A model generated the notes under the pieces. It was not told the DNA's origin. It was given only the letters and a program-made list of their open reading frames with translations, and ran no database searches. From Candidatus Defluviilinea proxima (GTDB lineage: Bacteria > Chloroflexota > Anaerolineae > Anaerolineales > Villigracilaceae), in NCBI GenBank assembly GCA_016721115.1, contig JADKIW010000001.1, positions 1,999,501 through 2,063,500 of the forward strand: a stretch of 64,000 nt of DNA. The letters run 5' to 3'. This document shows positions 47,891-55,794 of the stretch, in pieces. The translations under genes were made by a program, and so were the position numbers. Position 1 is the first letter of the stretch, and each line of letters begins with the position of its first letter.

Positions 47891-48865
47891 ATGCCCAACA
47901 TCTACTTCCTCTTCGGTAACGACGAATTCGCCATCAATCGCAAACTCAAAGATTTTGAGTCCGATTTCACCGACCCCACCAGTGCCGACATGAACACGGC
48001 GCGTCTCGATGCACGCACCGCCAGCGATAATGACCTCAACAACGCCATCAATGCCATGCCCTTCCTCGCCAAGAGACGTCTGGTATTGTTGTCCAACCCA
48101 TCTGTGAAATACAACAACGCTTCCTCAAGAAAGAAATTTCTCGAATATATCGAGAAAGCGCCAGATACAACTCGGCTTGTGTTGTATGAATCCGTTGAAC
48201 CGAAAGAAGCTGAGAAACATTGGCTTAATAAATGGGCTGAGAAGAACGATAAGCTGATTCAAACCAAAGCCTTCATGCTCCCGCGTTTAAAAGAGATGAC
48301 AGGTTGGATCGTCAACGAGACCAAGAAACAAGAGGGTCAGATTGAGCCGCGTGCCGCCGAAATGCTCAAGGATATGGTCGGTGTGGATACGCGTCAGGCA
48401 GGGATGGAGATCGCCAAATTGCTGGCGTATGTCAATTGGGCGCGACCCATCAACACGAACGATGTGGAAGCGGTCTGTATCGTCACCTCGCAACAGTCCG
48501 TGTTTGACTTTGTCGATGCGTTATCCAACGGCAATGGTAAATCTGCGCAACATCTCTTATATCGCTTGTTGGAGAGCGAAGATCCATTTTCGTTATGGGG
48601 GATGGTCATACGTCAATTCCGTTTGCTGATTCAGGCGCGTGAGATATTGGATGGACGCGGCAACAAAGATGATGTTGCGCGTGCTTTGGGAGTCCATCCC
48701 TTTGTAGCAGAAAAAACGACCCAACAAGCGGGTCGCTTTTCCATCGAAATGTTAGAGTATGTGTATCGTAAACTGCTCGCCATTGACGAAGGTGTCAAAA
48801 CGGGACAATTCACCCTCGAACTTGCATTAGATACGCTGGTAATGGAATTAGCCGGGCAGCGTTAA
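47891..48865 (+). CDS. holA: DNA polymerase III subunit delta
   Basis: The delta subunit of the clamp loader (324 residues) opens the beta sliding clamp. MPNIYFLFGNDEFAINRKL, FLAKRRLVLLSNP, GWIVNETKKQEGQIEPRAAE and LSNGNGKSAQHLLYRLLESE are typical of HolA, with the C-terminal collar region (FTLELALDTLVMELAG). Length is normal. It is the only essential replication gene in this part of the window. Confidence 0.94.
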   Translation: MPNIYFLFGNDEFAINRKLKDFESDFTDPTSADMNTARLDARTASDNDLNNAINAMPFLAKRRLVLLSNPSVKYNNASSRKKFLEYIEKAPDTTRLVLYESVEPKEAEKHWLNKWAEKNDKLIQTKAFMLPRLKEMTGWIVNETKKQEGQIEPRAAEMLKDMVGVDTRQAGMEIAKLLAYVNWARPINTNDVEAVCIVTSQQSVFDFVDALSNGNGKSAQHLLYRLLESEDPFSLWGMVIRQFRLLIQAREILDGRGNKDDVARALGVHPFVAEKTTQQAGRFSIEMLEYVYRKLLAIDEGVKTGQFTLELALDTLVMELAGQR

Positions 48866-48905
48866 AATCTGTTTTATTCCGTGAGTCCGTGACAGAGTCC
48901 GTTTA

Positions 48906-50138
48906 TTACTTCAGCGCGTACAAATACCCATCCAAACTCCCAAAATAGATCACGCCATCTTTATCCACAAACGGGGATGAAACAATATTGCCGCCTGTCT
49001 TGAATCTCCACAGTTCAGTACCTGTCTTGGTGTCTATGGCGTACATATAACCCCAAAGCTTACTGCCATTCTCATCTGTGATGTTGCTGAAGTTCCAATC
49101 GCCAACATACAATACATCTTCCACAAGCGCAGGCGAAGACCAGACCGTTTCGCCTGTCGTTTTAAATCTCCACTTCATTTCACCAGTTGTTGCATCCAGC
49201 GCGTTGAGATATGAATCGTCTCCGCCGATATACACCATGCCATTTGCAATCGTTGCGGTGGATGTCACCCAATAATAGGTGATGCGATTTTTCCACTTCT
49301 CAACACCCGTCTCACTATCAACTGCATAAATGTTCGAGCCGCTATCACCGAAGACCACAATCCCTTCGCCAATCGACGGCGATGAACGAGTGATGGTGAT
49401 CGCTTTGTATCTCCATTTCTCAGCGCCTGTCTTCCGATCCAATGCAAGGAGTGTGCTCTCGGCAGTGAAGTACACCGTATCACCATCAATCGCAGGCGAA
49501 CTTCGCACTGCGTTGTATCCCAGTGCATCCACTGTCCATACTTCCGCGCCTGTATCGGCGTTGAGCGCATAGAGTTTGCCATTGTTCCCGCCGATGTACA
49601 CAATCCCATCTTGCACAGCAGGTGATGAACTGATATTGTCGTAATCCGTGGGTCGTTCGGGGCCAGTATCAACCTTCCACTTGAGTTCACCGCTTTTCGC
49701 ATCTAGTGCATATGTGAACCCATCGTTGCTTTGGAAATATACAATCCCGTTCGCAACCGATGGTGTGGAGTTAATCGGCTTCTCCGTGTGAAAACTCCAA
49801 ACTTTCTCACTGTTTTTGTTCACCGCATATAAATTGCCAGTCTGATCGCCAAAGTAGGCGATGTCATCTGCGAGCACAACCGAGGTCGCAATCGCTCCCT
49901 CCGCTTTGAACTTCCATTGGACTCCTCCCAGCTCGCGGACCACTGGCGCATCATAGATACCTGTATGATCGAGGCTTCCTCGAAACATGGGAAGCGCCTC
50001 ACTCTGTAAGGGGACATCTGTCACAACAACAGGGGTTGCTTCCACGCTGACAGTTTCTTGTGTGGCAACAGATGTACATGCCGATAAGAATATAAAAAAT
50101 ATGACGCCGATAATTTGTAATGCTTTTATGGATTTCAT
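48906..50138 (-). CDS. PQQ-type beta-propeller lipoprotein
   Basis: The 410-residue protein has a lipoprotein signal (FFIFLSAC, Cys about 20) and about eight PQQ-like blades. Each carries the pattern YALDAKSGELKWKVDTG, LYALNADTGAEVWTV, LLALDRKTGAEKWRY and similar. No heme or quinone-binding domain is visible, so the propeller probably has a structural or binding role like BamB. The ATG at 50138 follows AGAAAGG; a longer frame to 50261 lacks domain content. Confidence 0.87.
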   Translation of the reverse strand: MKSIKALQIIGVIFFIFLSACTSVATQETVSVEATPVVVTDVPLQSEALPMFRGSLDHTGIYDAPVVRELGGVQWKFKAEGAIATSVVLADDIAYFGDQTGNLYAVNKNSEKVWSFHTEKPINSTPSVANGIVYFQSNDGFTYALDAKSGELKWKVDTGPERPTDYDNISSSPAVQDGIVYIGGNNGKLYALNADTGAEVWTVDALGYNAVRSSPAIDGDTVYFTAESTLLALDRKTGAEKWRYKAITITRSSPSIGEGIVVFGDSGSNIYAVDSETGVEKWKNRITYYWVTSTATIANGMVYIGGDDSYLNALDATTGEMKWRFKTTGETVWSSPALVEDVLYVGDWNFSNITDENGSKLWGYMYAIDTKTGTELWRFKTGGNIVSSPFVDKDGVIYFGSLDGYLYALK

Positions 50139-50238
50139 AGTGTATAACCTTTCTTGATTGTTAGACGCCCTTCTCTGGTAAGGAGAAGGACTAACCTTCT
50201 TGTAACAGAACCAACTTCCAGTTAAGAATGAAGCGACC

Positions 50239-50589
50239 TTATTTGAATCCCCACAACACATTGACGATCATCCACTCGCCATTGAATTTGCCAATGTGGA
50301 CATAATCCAAATATTGCGCTGATTCAACTTTGACAGCGGCGATTTCGTTGAACACATCCAGCACTGTAATTTGGATCTGCCTATCACCTGTGAATTTTGC
50401 GCCCTCCCGTTTGCGGATGAGGTCGAGCATGTCAACAGTGCCCATGCCGTGAAGTGTGTTGTCAGCGATGAATCTTTTGACGAGCTCAGGGTGAAGTGCT
50501 TTGCCCACACGGGACTCGTCACATTCATACCAGCCCTCGATGTAATCAAGCGCGGTTTGACTGATGGCATTCAAGTCAGTTTGTGTCAT
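50239..50589 (-). CDS. Lumazine-binding-like NTF2-fold protein
   Basis: The 116-residue protein (AISQTALDYIEGWYECDESR, DMLDLIRKREG, VHIGKFNGEWMIVNVLWG) belongs to the putative-lumazine-binding/SnoaL-like group of cone-shaped alpha-beta folds. Activity is unknown. Its start overlaps the end of the upstream oxidoreductase gene by 14 nt, so they are probably translated together. Confidence 0.8.
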   Translation of the reverse strand: MTQTDLNAISQTALDYIEGWYECDESRVGKALHPELVKRFIADNTLHGMGTVDMLDLIRKREGAKFTGDRQIQITVLDVFNEIAAVKVESAQYLDYVHIGKFNGEWMIVNVLWGFK

Positions 50590-51586
50590 GTTGCTTTCCG
50601 ATCTGCATAACTACTTTGCCAAATCGTTCACTGTTCTTTTGGCGCGCGAGGGCTTCATTGATTTTTTCGAGAGGGTGGAGTGAATCGACCACAGGTGTGA
50701 TGTTGTGTTTGGAAACAAACGCGAGCATATCTGCAAAATCAGCGGGGCTTCCCATCGTGGAGCCGATGATCGTCAATTGCCGCCAGAAAAGGTCCTGCAT
50801 ATCGATATTGGAAAATTGATTCGCTGTACTTCCATAACTGACCAGTCTGCCGCCTCGTCGTAACAAACCCAAACTGCGCGATGTAAATTCTCCGCCAAGG
50901 TTATCAACTACAAGATCAACTCCGCCTTCGCCAAGTTGCTCTTTGATTTTTTGATCCCAATCTGAATTGTTCGTGTTGATCGTGATCGTTGCGCCAAGTT
51001 CTTGAGCGCGTTGTAGCTTTTTGTCACTTGTTGATGTGGCGATTACCTTTGCACCGATAGCAAGTGCAAATTGCATAGCGAATACTGCCACGCCTCCGCT
51101 GATGCCATGGATTAAAACTGTCTCATCCGCTTTCAGGTCCGCTTTTTTGAACAGCGCACGATATGCTGTAAGCCCAGCCAACGGGAGTGCTGCGGCTGAG
51201 TCCCATGAAAGGTGAGTGGGCTTTTTGAAAACATTTTCTTCGCGGACCAAGATCGCTTCGGCAAATGTGCCGTTGTTTCCCCACCCTAGAATCACGAATT
51301 TATCGCCATAAGCATCCTCGCGCTCACCCCAATGCAGAGATGGGTGGATGATGACCTCATCACCTTTCTTCAATTTTGTAACATGTTCACCGACCGCTTC
51401 AACAACTCCACTGCCATCTGAGCCGAGGATGAAAGGTGGTGAATCTTTTTCGTTTTCTACCAGCCAGATTTCATGATGATTGATCGCCGCAGATTTCAAG
51501 CGGACCAACACTTCTCCGGGCTTTATAGTGGGTAACGGGACGTCTGATAGGGTTGCTTTAGTTTGTGGAAGTATGAATGCTTTCAT
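50576..51586 (-). CDS. Zinc-independent quinone-oxidoreductase-like MDR protein
   Basis: A 336-residue medium-chain dehydrogenase/reductase. The NAD(P)-binding segment is LIHGISGGVAVFAMQFA near residue 155, and PGEVLVRLKSAAINHHEIWL and PPFILGSDGSGVVEAVG are N-terminal family motifs. The catalytic zinc Cys is absent, as in quinone oxidoreductases. The substrate is unknown. It is divergent from an HxlR regulator, which often controls such genes. Confidence 0.85.
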   Translation of the reverse strand: MKAFILPQTKATLSDVPLPTIKPGEVLVRLKSAAINHHEIWLVENEKDSPPFILGSDGSGVVEAVGEHVTKLKKGDEVIIHPSLHWGEREDAYGDKFVILGWGNNGTFAEAILVREENVFKKPTHLSWDSAAALPLAGLTAYRALFKKADLKADETVLIHGISGGVAVFAMQFALAIGAKVIATSTSDKKLQRAQELGATITINTNNSDWDQKIKEQLGEGGVDLVVDNLGGEFTSRSLGLLRRGGRLVSYGSTANQFSNIDMQDLFWRQLTIIGSTMGSPADFADMLAFVSKHNITPVVDSLHPLEKINEALARQKNSERFGKVVMQIGKQHDTN

Positions 51587-51658
51587 AATGACCTTTTGTT
51601 TACGGTAAAATCAAATCGTTGGTTCACTATATCAAAGCGAACTTATCACTACAAGAAC

Positions 51659-51672
51659 GCACTTTAAAGTGC
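51659..51672. promoter_or_regulatory. Palindrome between the oxidoreductase and HxlR genes
   Basis: GCACTTTAAAGTGC is a perfect 14-bp palindrome 24 bp before the HxlR start codon. Candidate operator for the regulator. Confidence 0.5.
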
Positions 51673-51696
51673 CTTGGTTACCCGGAGGAAACCTAC

Positions 51697-52080
51697 ATGC
51701 TTCAATATAACGATGAGATCAATGTGTTGGACGAGACTTGTCCTGCACGACAGGCATTGAATCTGGTCGCTAATAAATGGACCGTGTTGATCATTTATGC
51801 GCTTTCAGGCGGGCCTGTGCGCTTCAACCAACTCCAACGGACAATTGGCGGCATCACGCAAAAAATGTTAACGCAATCCCTTCGTCAACTCGAACAGGAT
51901 GGCGTGCTGAAGCGCACGGTGTATCCCACTGTCCCGCCACAGGTGGAGTACGAATTGACCGACCTCGGTAAGACATTGATCGGGCCCCTCAATGCGTTAT
52001 GTAATTGGGCAGAGACGTATTACGCTGACATCGAAAGAAATCGCGATGAGTTTCGAGGGGCGAAACGACTTGACGAATAA
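51697..52080 (+). CDS. HxlR-family transcriptional regulator
   Basis: The 127-residue winged-helix protein has the HxlR pattern CPARQALNLVANKWTVLII, FNQLQRTIGGITQKMLTQ and LRQLEQDGVLKRTVYP. The N-terminal Cys (ETCPARQ) matches the redox- or aldehyde-sensing Cys of several members. GGAGG lies 8 nt before the ATG at 51697. It is divergent from the oxidoreductase, probably its target. Confidence 0.9.
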   Translation: MLQYNDEINVLDETCPARQALNLVANKWTVLIIYALSGGPVRFNQLQRTIGGITQKMLTQSLRQLEQDGVLKRTVYPTVPPQVEYELTDLGKTLIGPLNALCNWAETYYADIERNRDEFRGAKRLDE

Positions 52081-52082
52081 AA

Positions 52083-52111
52083 GAGAGCCAGTTCAATTTG
52101 AGCTGGCTCTC
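52083..52111. terminator. Bidirectional hairpin after the HxlR gene
   Basis: GAGAGCCAGTTCA pairs with TGAGCTGGCTCTC (one G-U pair) around AAT. It lies between the convergent HxlR and FGE-like genes; the T-run is weak. Confidence 0.7.
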
Positions 52112-52116
52112 ACATT

Positions 52117-53028
52117 TTATGGCGTGACGATACGAAAGCCGATGTGCCCATCTCCATAATCGGGGGCGTCTTCAAAATGGCGATAGGCAGAGCGTGCAAC
52201 AAATAATGTGCTACCCCACCAACCGCCTTTTTCAACTTTCTTTGCGCCTGTCTCAGGTCCCGTTGGGTTTTCCACTGCGCCCGATGGATACTCACCCAAC
52301 CAATCGTTGACCCATTCCATGGCGTTCCCTGCCATATCCATAGCGCCAACCCAACTCGCGCCGTTTGGATAACTGCCAACAGGTTTCAAGCTTGTGCTGT
52401 CAACCACGTTACAGCGATCGAGATCAAATTCATTGCCCCACGGATATACCAATGATTCAGGGCCTCGTGCCGCGTATTCCCACTCTGCTTCAGTGGGGAG
52501 GCGTCCGCCGCGCCATTTTGCATAGGCTTCGGCCTCATACCAGGTAATACATGCCACGGGGTTATCAGGCAGGTTGCCCGCACAATACTGCGGTAGTTGA
52601 TCAACGAATTGATGGCTTAACCATTCCCAGCCTTCTGCTGACCAATATGTCTGAGTTGTGTATCCGCCATCTTTGACGAAAGACTGAAAGGCTTTGTTGG
52701 TGACCTCGTACTTGTCGATCCAATAGCCATTTGTGATGGTCACTTCATGCTGTGGTATTTCACTGAGCATGGCACCTGCCACAAAACTGGGTGGCTTGAG
52801 AGCAATCAGTGCATCGACCGTTGCCTGATCGGTTCCCATTTTGAATGAACCTGCTGGCACCCAAACTTGTTCGATCCCTTTTGCATCGGTTCGGGTATCG
52901 CCTTGGGATGGTGCGGGAATGGAAGTTACTGTCGGCGGAATAGCGGTCATGGTTGGAGCAGCTCCTGTTGGTGTGCAAGATATCAAAAGTGCTGTTGCCA
53001 AAACGAGGAGGATTATTTTTCTACTCAT
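52117..53028 (-). CDS. Formylglycine-generating-enzyme-like (SUMF1) lipoprotein
   Basis: The 303-residue protein has a lipoprotein signal (ATALLISC, Cys18), a Thr/Pro linker, and a full FGE-sulfatase domain. Its parts are VWVPAGSFKMGTD, EIPQHEVTITNGYWIDKYEV, RLPTEAEWEYAARG, MDMAGNAMEWVNDW and HIGFRIV. Exported SUMF1 domains are usually binding or structural proteins. The catalytic Cys pair of true FGE is not evident. Role unknown; it is 28 nt downstream of the hydrolase gene. Confidence 0.87.
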   Translation of the reverse strand: MSRKIILLVLATALLISCTPTGAAPTMTAIPPTVTSIPAPSQGDTRTDAKGIEQVWVPAGSFKMGTDQATVDALIALKPPSFVAGAMLSEIPQHEVTITNGYWIDKYEVTNKAFQSFVKDGGYTTQTYWSAEGWEWLSHQFVDQLPQYCAGNLPDNPVACITWYEAEAYAKWRGGRLPTEAEWEYAARGPESLVYPWGNEFDLDRCNVVDSTSLKPVGSYPNGASWVGAMDMAGNAMEWVNDWLGEYPSGAVENPTGPETGAKKVEKGGWWGSTLFVARSAYRHFEDAPDYGDGHIGFRIVTP

Positions 53029-53055
53029 GAGGTTGATATGCTCTCTTTTCGGTAT

Positions 53056-53913
53056 TTATTTCAAATCAAGATGCTCGATGAGCCATTGTTGACGATCTCC
53101 CCGTGCGGACTCGCTAAGCATTTGATGGTTATCGTCATACCACTCGATTCTTTTCGGACTGCTGGCTGATTCGTAAAAACGATTTGCCTGCTCCTCAGGG
53201 ACGGTTTGGTCCCTGCGCCCAAATTGAAAGAAGAGACTCGCAGGGTTTGCATTTGCTACATAGTTGATTGGGTCAAGGTCTGGAACGTTGGACTTGAAAT
53301 TCCAATACGGATCTAGATCGCCAAAGCTGGGTGAGCCAGCGATCAAGATATAAGTTTGCATACGCTGGTCAGTACCAGCCAAAACTCCGCCGTACAGCGC
53401 ACCATAGTCGTGACCAATATATCCGAGACGATTTGAGTCGATGTTGGGTTGAGTCAACAGAAAGTCGATTGCGCGGCGCATCTCGATGACTTGCCCCACG
53501 ATCAAGGGACGATCATCATTATCCTGTGAAGGGAAAGACATCCACGGATAATATCCCTGCGGCAACAGACAGATGACTCCGTGTTGCGCAAGTTGTACAG
53601 CTTCCTCTAAAAATTCCTTGCGACTGCTGTTTGTATTGCCCAGCCAGTGCATATAGATCACGCCTGCAAATGGACCATTCCCTTGTGGTGTGATCAGATA
53701 GGCGACGGTACGTCCCTGCATGGACACAGAATAGTTCGGGTCATAGCTGGCGTAGCTCAGATCGGTGACAATCACCCCGTCCCGTTCGGTTTGCGAGTTG
53801 ATCGTTACATCGAACGGGACGGAGCTATCGTAATCAAAAACAGATTTTGGATGTGATGTACAGGCAGATAGAAATAGGAGCAGGCTTGTGATGAAAGTTA
53901 GGAGTCGTTTCAT
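53056..53913 (-). CDS. Dienelactone-hydrolase-like alpha/beta hydrolase lipoprotein, copy 1
   Basis: The 285-residue protein has a lipoprotein signal (LLLFLSAC, Cys18). The alpha/beta-hydrolase core has LGYIGHDYGALYGG, so the residue at the nucleophile elbow is Asp (GHDYG), not Ser. FQFGRRDQTVPEE supplies the acid position and YDDNHQM the His. It is about half identical to the next gene by eye, a tandem duplication. TACAAT lies 6 nt before the ATG. Substrate unknown. Confidence 0.85.
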   Translation of the reverse strand: MKRLLTFITSLLLFLSACTSHPKSVFDYDSSVPFDVTINSQTERDGVIVTDLSYASYDPNYSVSMQGRTVAYLITPQGNGPFAGVIYMHWLGNTNSSRKEFLEEAVQLAQHGVICLLPQGYYPWMSFPSQDNDDRPLIVGQVIEMRRAIDFLLTQPNIDSNRLGYIGHDYGALYGGVLAGTDQRMQTYILIAGSPSFGDLDPYWNFKSNVPDLDPINYVANANPASLFFQFGRRDQTVPEEQANRFYESASSPKRIEWYDDNHQMLSESARGDRQQWLIEHLDLK

Positions 53914-53919
53914 GATGCG

Positions 53920-53925
53920 ATTGTA
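53920..53925 (-). promoter_or_regulatory. -10 box of hydrolase copy 1, leaderless
   Basis: TACAAT on the minus strand, 6 nt before the ATG at 53913. Confidence 0.55.
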
Positions 53926-53973
53926 CAGAGTGTCGCTCTATTTTATAAGCCTGAACTTTGGTTTCTATCGTAT

Positions 53974-54918
53974 TTACTTTGGTACCGATAATCCAAGTTG
54001 CTCTGTTAGCCATGCAAGGCGATCTGCGCTAGCGGTCTCGTTTGCCATCTGGTGGTGATCGTCGTACCATGTGGCTTTCTTAGGTTCACTGGCCGCATCT
54101 GCAAATTGATTTGCCATCTCTTCAGAGACAAATTGATCATTCTTGGCAAATTGGAAGAAGATACTGGCTGGCGATGCCTTCGATACATAACGGACAGGAT
54201 CGAGGTCTTCGATGAACGACAAGTATCCATCAGGAAGCTTGATACCGACTTGCTGGAAATCCCCGAGAGTGGGAACGCCCGCGATCAACACGTATGTTTT
54301 TACACGTTTATCGACACCTGCGACTGTGCCACCAAAAACGGCTCCGTAATCGTGCCCGACAAATCCAAGTCGTTGAGGGTCAACATTGGGTTGCGTCAGC
54401 AAAAAGTCAACGCCTCGGCTAATTTCTTTGATCTGCCCGAGAATGCGTGGACGATCCGTTTCGTCGAGTGTGGTTACCGTCATCCATGGGTAGTATCCTT
54501 GCAATAACAAACTTACTACGCCGTGTTGAGCAAGATTTACAGCTTCCTCTAAAAATTGTTTGCGGCCGCCGTTTGGGCTTCCAAGCCAATGCAGAAACAC
54601 CACGCCCGCAAAAGGGCCTTCACCTTTGGGCGTGACCAGATAAGCGATGGTACGTCCATTGACTGAAAAACCTGGGTCATGACTGGCGTAGCTCAAATCG
54701 GTGATCGTGACGCCATCTTGTTCACTCTGTGAGTTGATCTGTACATCAAATGGGCGTGATGTGTCGTAATCAAATATGGAGGCAGGTTGGGTGGGCGCGG
54801 CAAGCGTGGGTGTTACCTCAATGGTTGGCGCAACTGCCTCCGGTGTGGTGGTTGCTTGTGGGGTGCAGGCAGAGATCACCAGTAGCAAACTTATGAGAAC
54901 AAAAAAATATCGTTTCAT
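53974..54918 (-). CDS. Dienelactone-hydrolase-like alpha/beta hydrolase lipoprotein, copy 2
   Basis: The 314-residue paralogue of the gene at 53056. It has a lipoprotein signal (LLVISAC, Cys18), a longer Thr/Pro linker, and the same GHDYG elbow (RLGFVGHDYGAVFGG), FAKNDQFVSEE and YDDHHQM. An Asp nucleophile would allow halide or epoxide chemistry as in haloalkane dehalogenases, but the overall fold is closer to dienelactone hydrolase. Divergent from the ABATE/CGNR gene. Confidence 0.85.
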   Translation of the reverse strand: MKRYFFVLISLLLVISACTPQATTTPEAVAPTIEVTPTLAAPTQPASIFDYDTSRPFDVQINSQSEQDGVTITDLSYASHDPGFSVNGRTIAYLVTPKGEGPFAGVVFLHWLGSPNGGRKQFLEEAVNLAQHGVVSLLLQGYYPWMTVTTLDETDRPRILGQIKEISRGVDFLLTQPNVDPQRLGFVGHDYGAVFGGTVAGVDKRVKTYVLIAGVPTLGDFQQVGIKLPDGYLSFIEDLDPVRYVSKASPASIFFQFAKNDQFVSEEMANQFADAASEPKKATWYDDHHQMANETASADRLAWLTEQLGLSVPK

Positions 54919-54931
54919 TTCTTCAATCCTT

Positions 54932-55008
54932 TATAACCAGTATGTGTTTTTATAGGGGTTATAGTAATGGATTGTTGCTAACCTGTCAATAGTGATATAC
55001 TGGTTATA
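54932..55008. promoter_or_regulatory. Long-range inverted repeat in the divergent promoter region
   Basis: TATAACCAGTAT (54932-54943) and ATACTGGTTATA (54997-55008) are perfect 12-bp inverted half-sites, 53 bp apart, in the spacer between hydrolase copy 2 and the ABATE/CGNR gene. They may be regulator sites that loop. Confidence 0.5.
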
Positions 55009-55010
55009 TA

Positions 55011-55024
55011 TTCTGACGTCAGAA
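55011..55024. promoter_or_regulatory. Palindrome at the ABATE/CGNR promoter
   Basis: TTCTGACGTCAGAA is a perfect 14-bp palindrome just after TATATT (55007-55012) and 18 bp before the ATG at 55042. It is a likely operator site. Confidence 0.55.
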
Positions 55025-55041
55025 TCTGCATGGAGAAACAC

Positions 55042-55617
55042 ATGAGTGAATTTCAAACTTTCTTTGTTGGTGGCGAGTTTTGTCTTGATCTTTGCAATAC
55101 ATTCGATCATTTGCATACGCCTCCTGAACAGGAATTTCTCACGGACAGTAATGTAGCTTTGCGTTGGGCTCAGGCCGCTGGAGTTTTACCAGTGGGGAAG
55201 AAGATCGCTCCGCCAGCGGACGGGCAGTCGTTTGAAAAATTATTGCAGACCCGTGCGCTGTTATTTGAATTATTTGCCCCGTTTGTTCGTTCGGCTTCTC
55301 CTTCTAAAAAGACTTTGGATTCATTCAATGCGCTGTGGCAGGAAAAGGCGGCAAAGTTAAAAGTCGTTTTCAGCGATAATCAATACTCCATGGCGTTTAC
55401 TGCTGATGATGCTTTGGAACAGATCGAGTATGAAGCTATTCGCTCCGCGATGGATTTGTTACTGTCCATTACGCCGGGCAAGATCAAGCAATGTGAAGGG
55501 TGTGGGTGGTTCTTCCATGATACGAGCCGTACCCATGCCCGTCGTTGGTGTTCGATGGATTTATGTGGAAACCGTGCCAAGGCGCGACGTCATTATGAAC
55601 GAGTTAAGCAAAAGTGA
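55042..55617 (+). CDS. ABATE-CGNR zinc-finger regulator
   Basis: A 191-residue protein with an N-terminal ABATE domain (FFVGGEFCLDLCNTFDHL) and a C-terminal CGNR zinc finger: CEGCGWFFHD, then RRWCSMDLCGNRAKARRHY. CGNR fingers bind DNA and ABATE domains probably bind small ligands such as stress metabolites. GGAGAAA precedes the ATG at 55042. It may regulate the divergent hydrolase gene. Confidence 0.9.
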   Translation: MSEFQTFFVGGEFCLDLCNTFDHLHTPPEQEFLTDSNVALRWAQAAGVLPVGKKIAPPADGQSFEKLLQTRALLFELFAPFVRSASPSKKTLDSFNALWQEKAAKLKVVFSDNQYSMAFTADDALEQIEYEAIRSAMDLLLSITPGKIKQCEGCGWFFHDTSRTHARRWCSMDLCGNRAKARRHYERVKQK

Positions 55618-55794
55618 TCGGTAAGCCCATCTGTCAGCTGAGTAAGGGCTTGGGATAGCGGACCCAGCTATAAGTTAAGGATGAGGCGTTTGTTGTCGCG
55701 ATTCGTAATCTTCTAATTTGGGTGGGGTTTATCGTTTAGGGGGGTATAATTTTGTAGTTCAATTTTTGGTAGTGTGCCAGATAGGAGAGGATGT

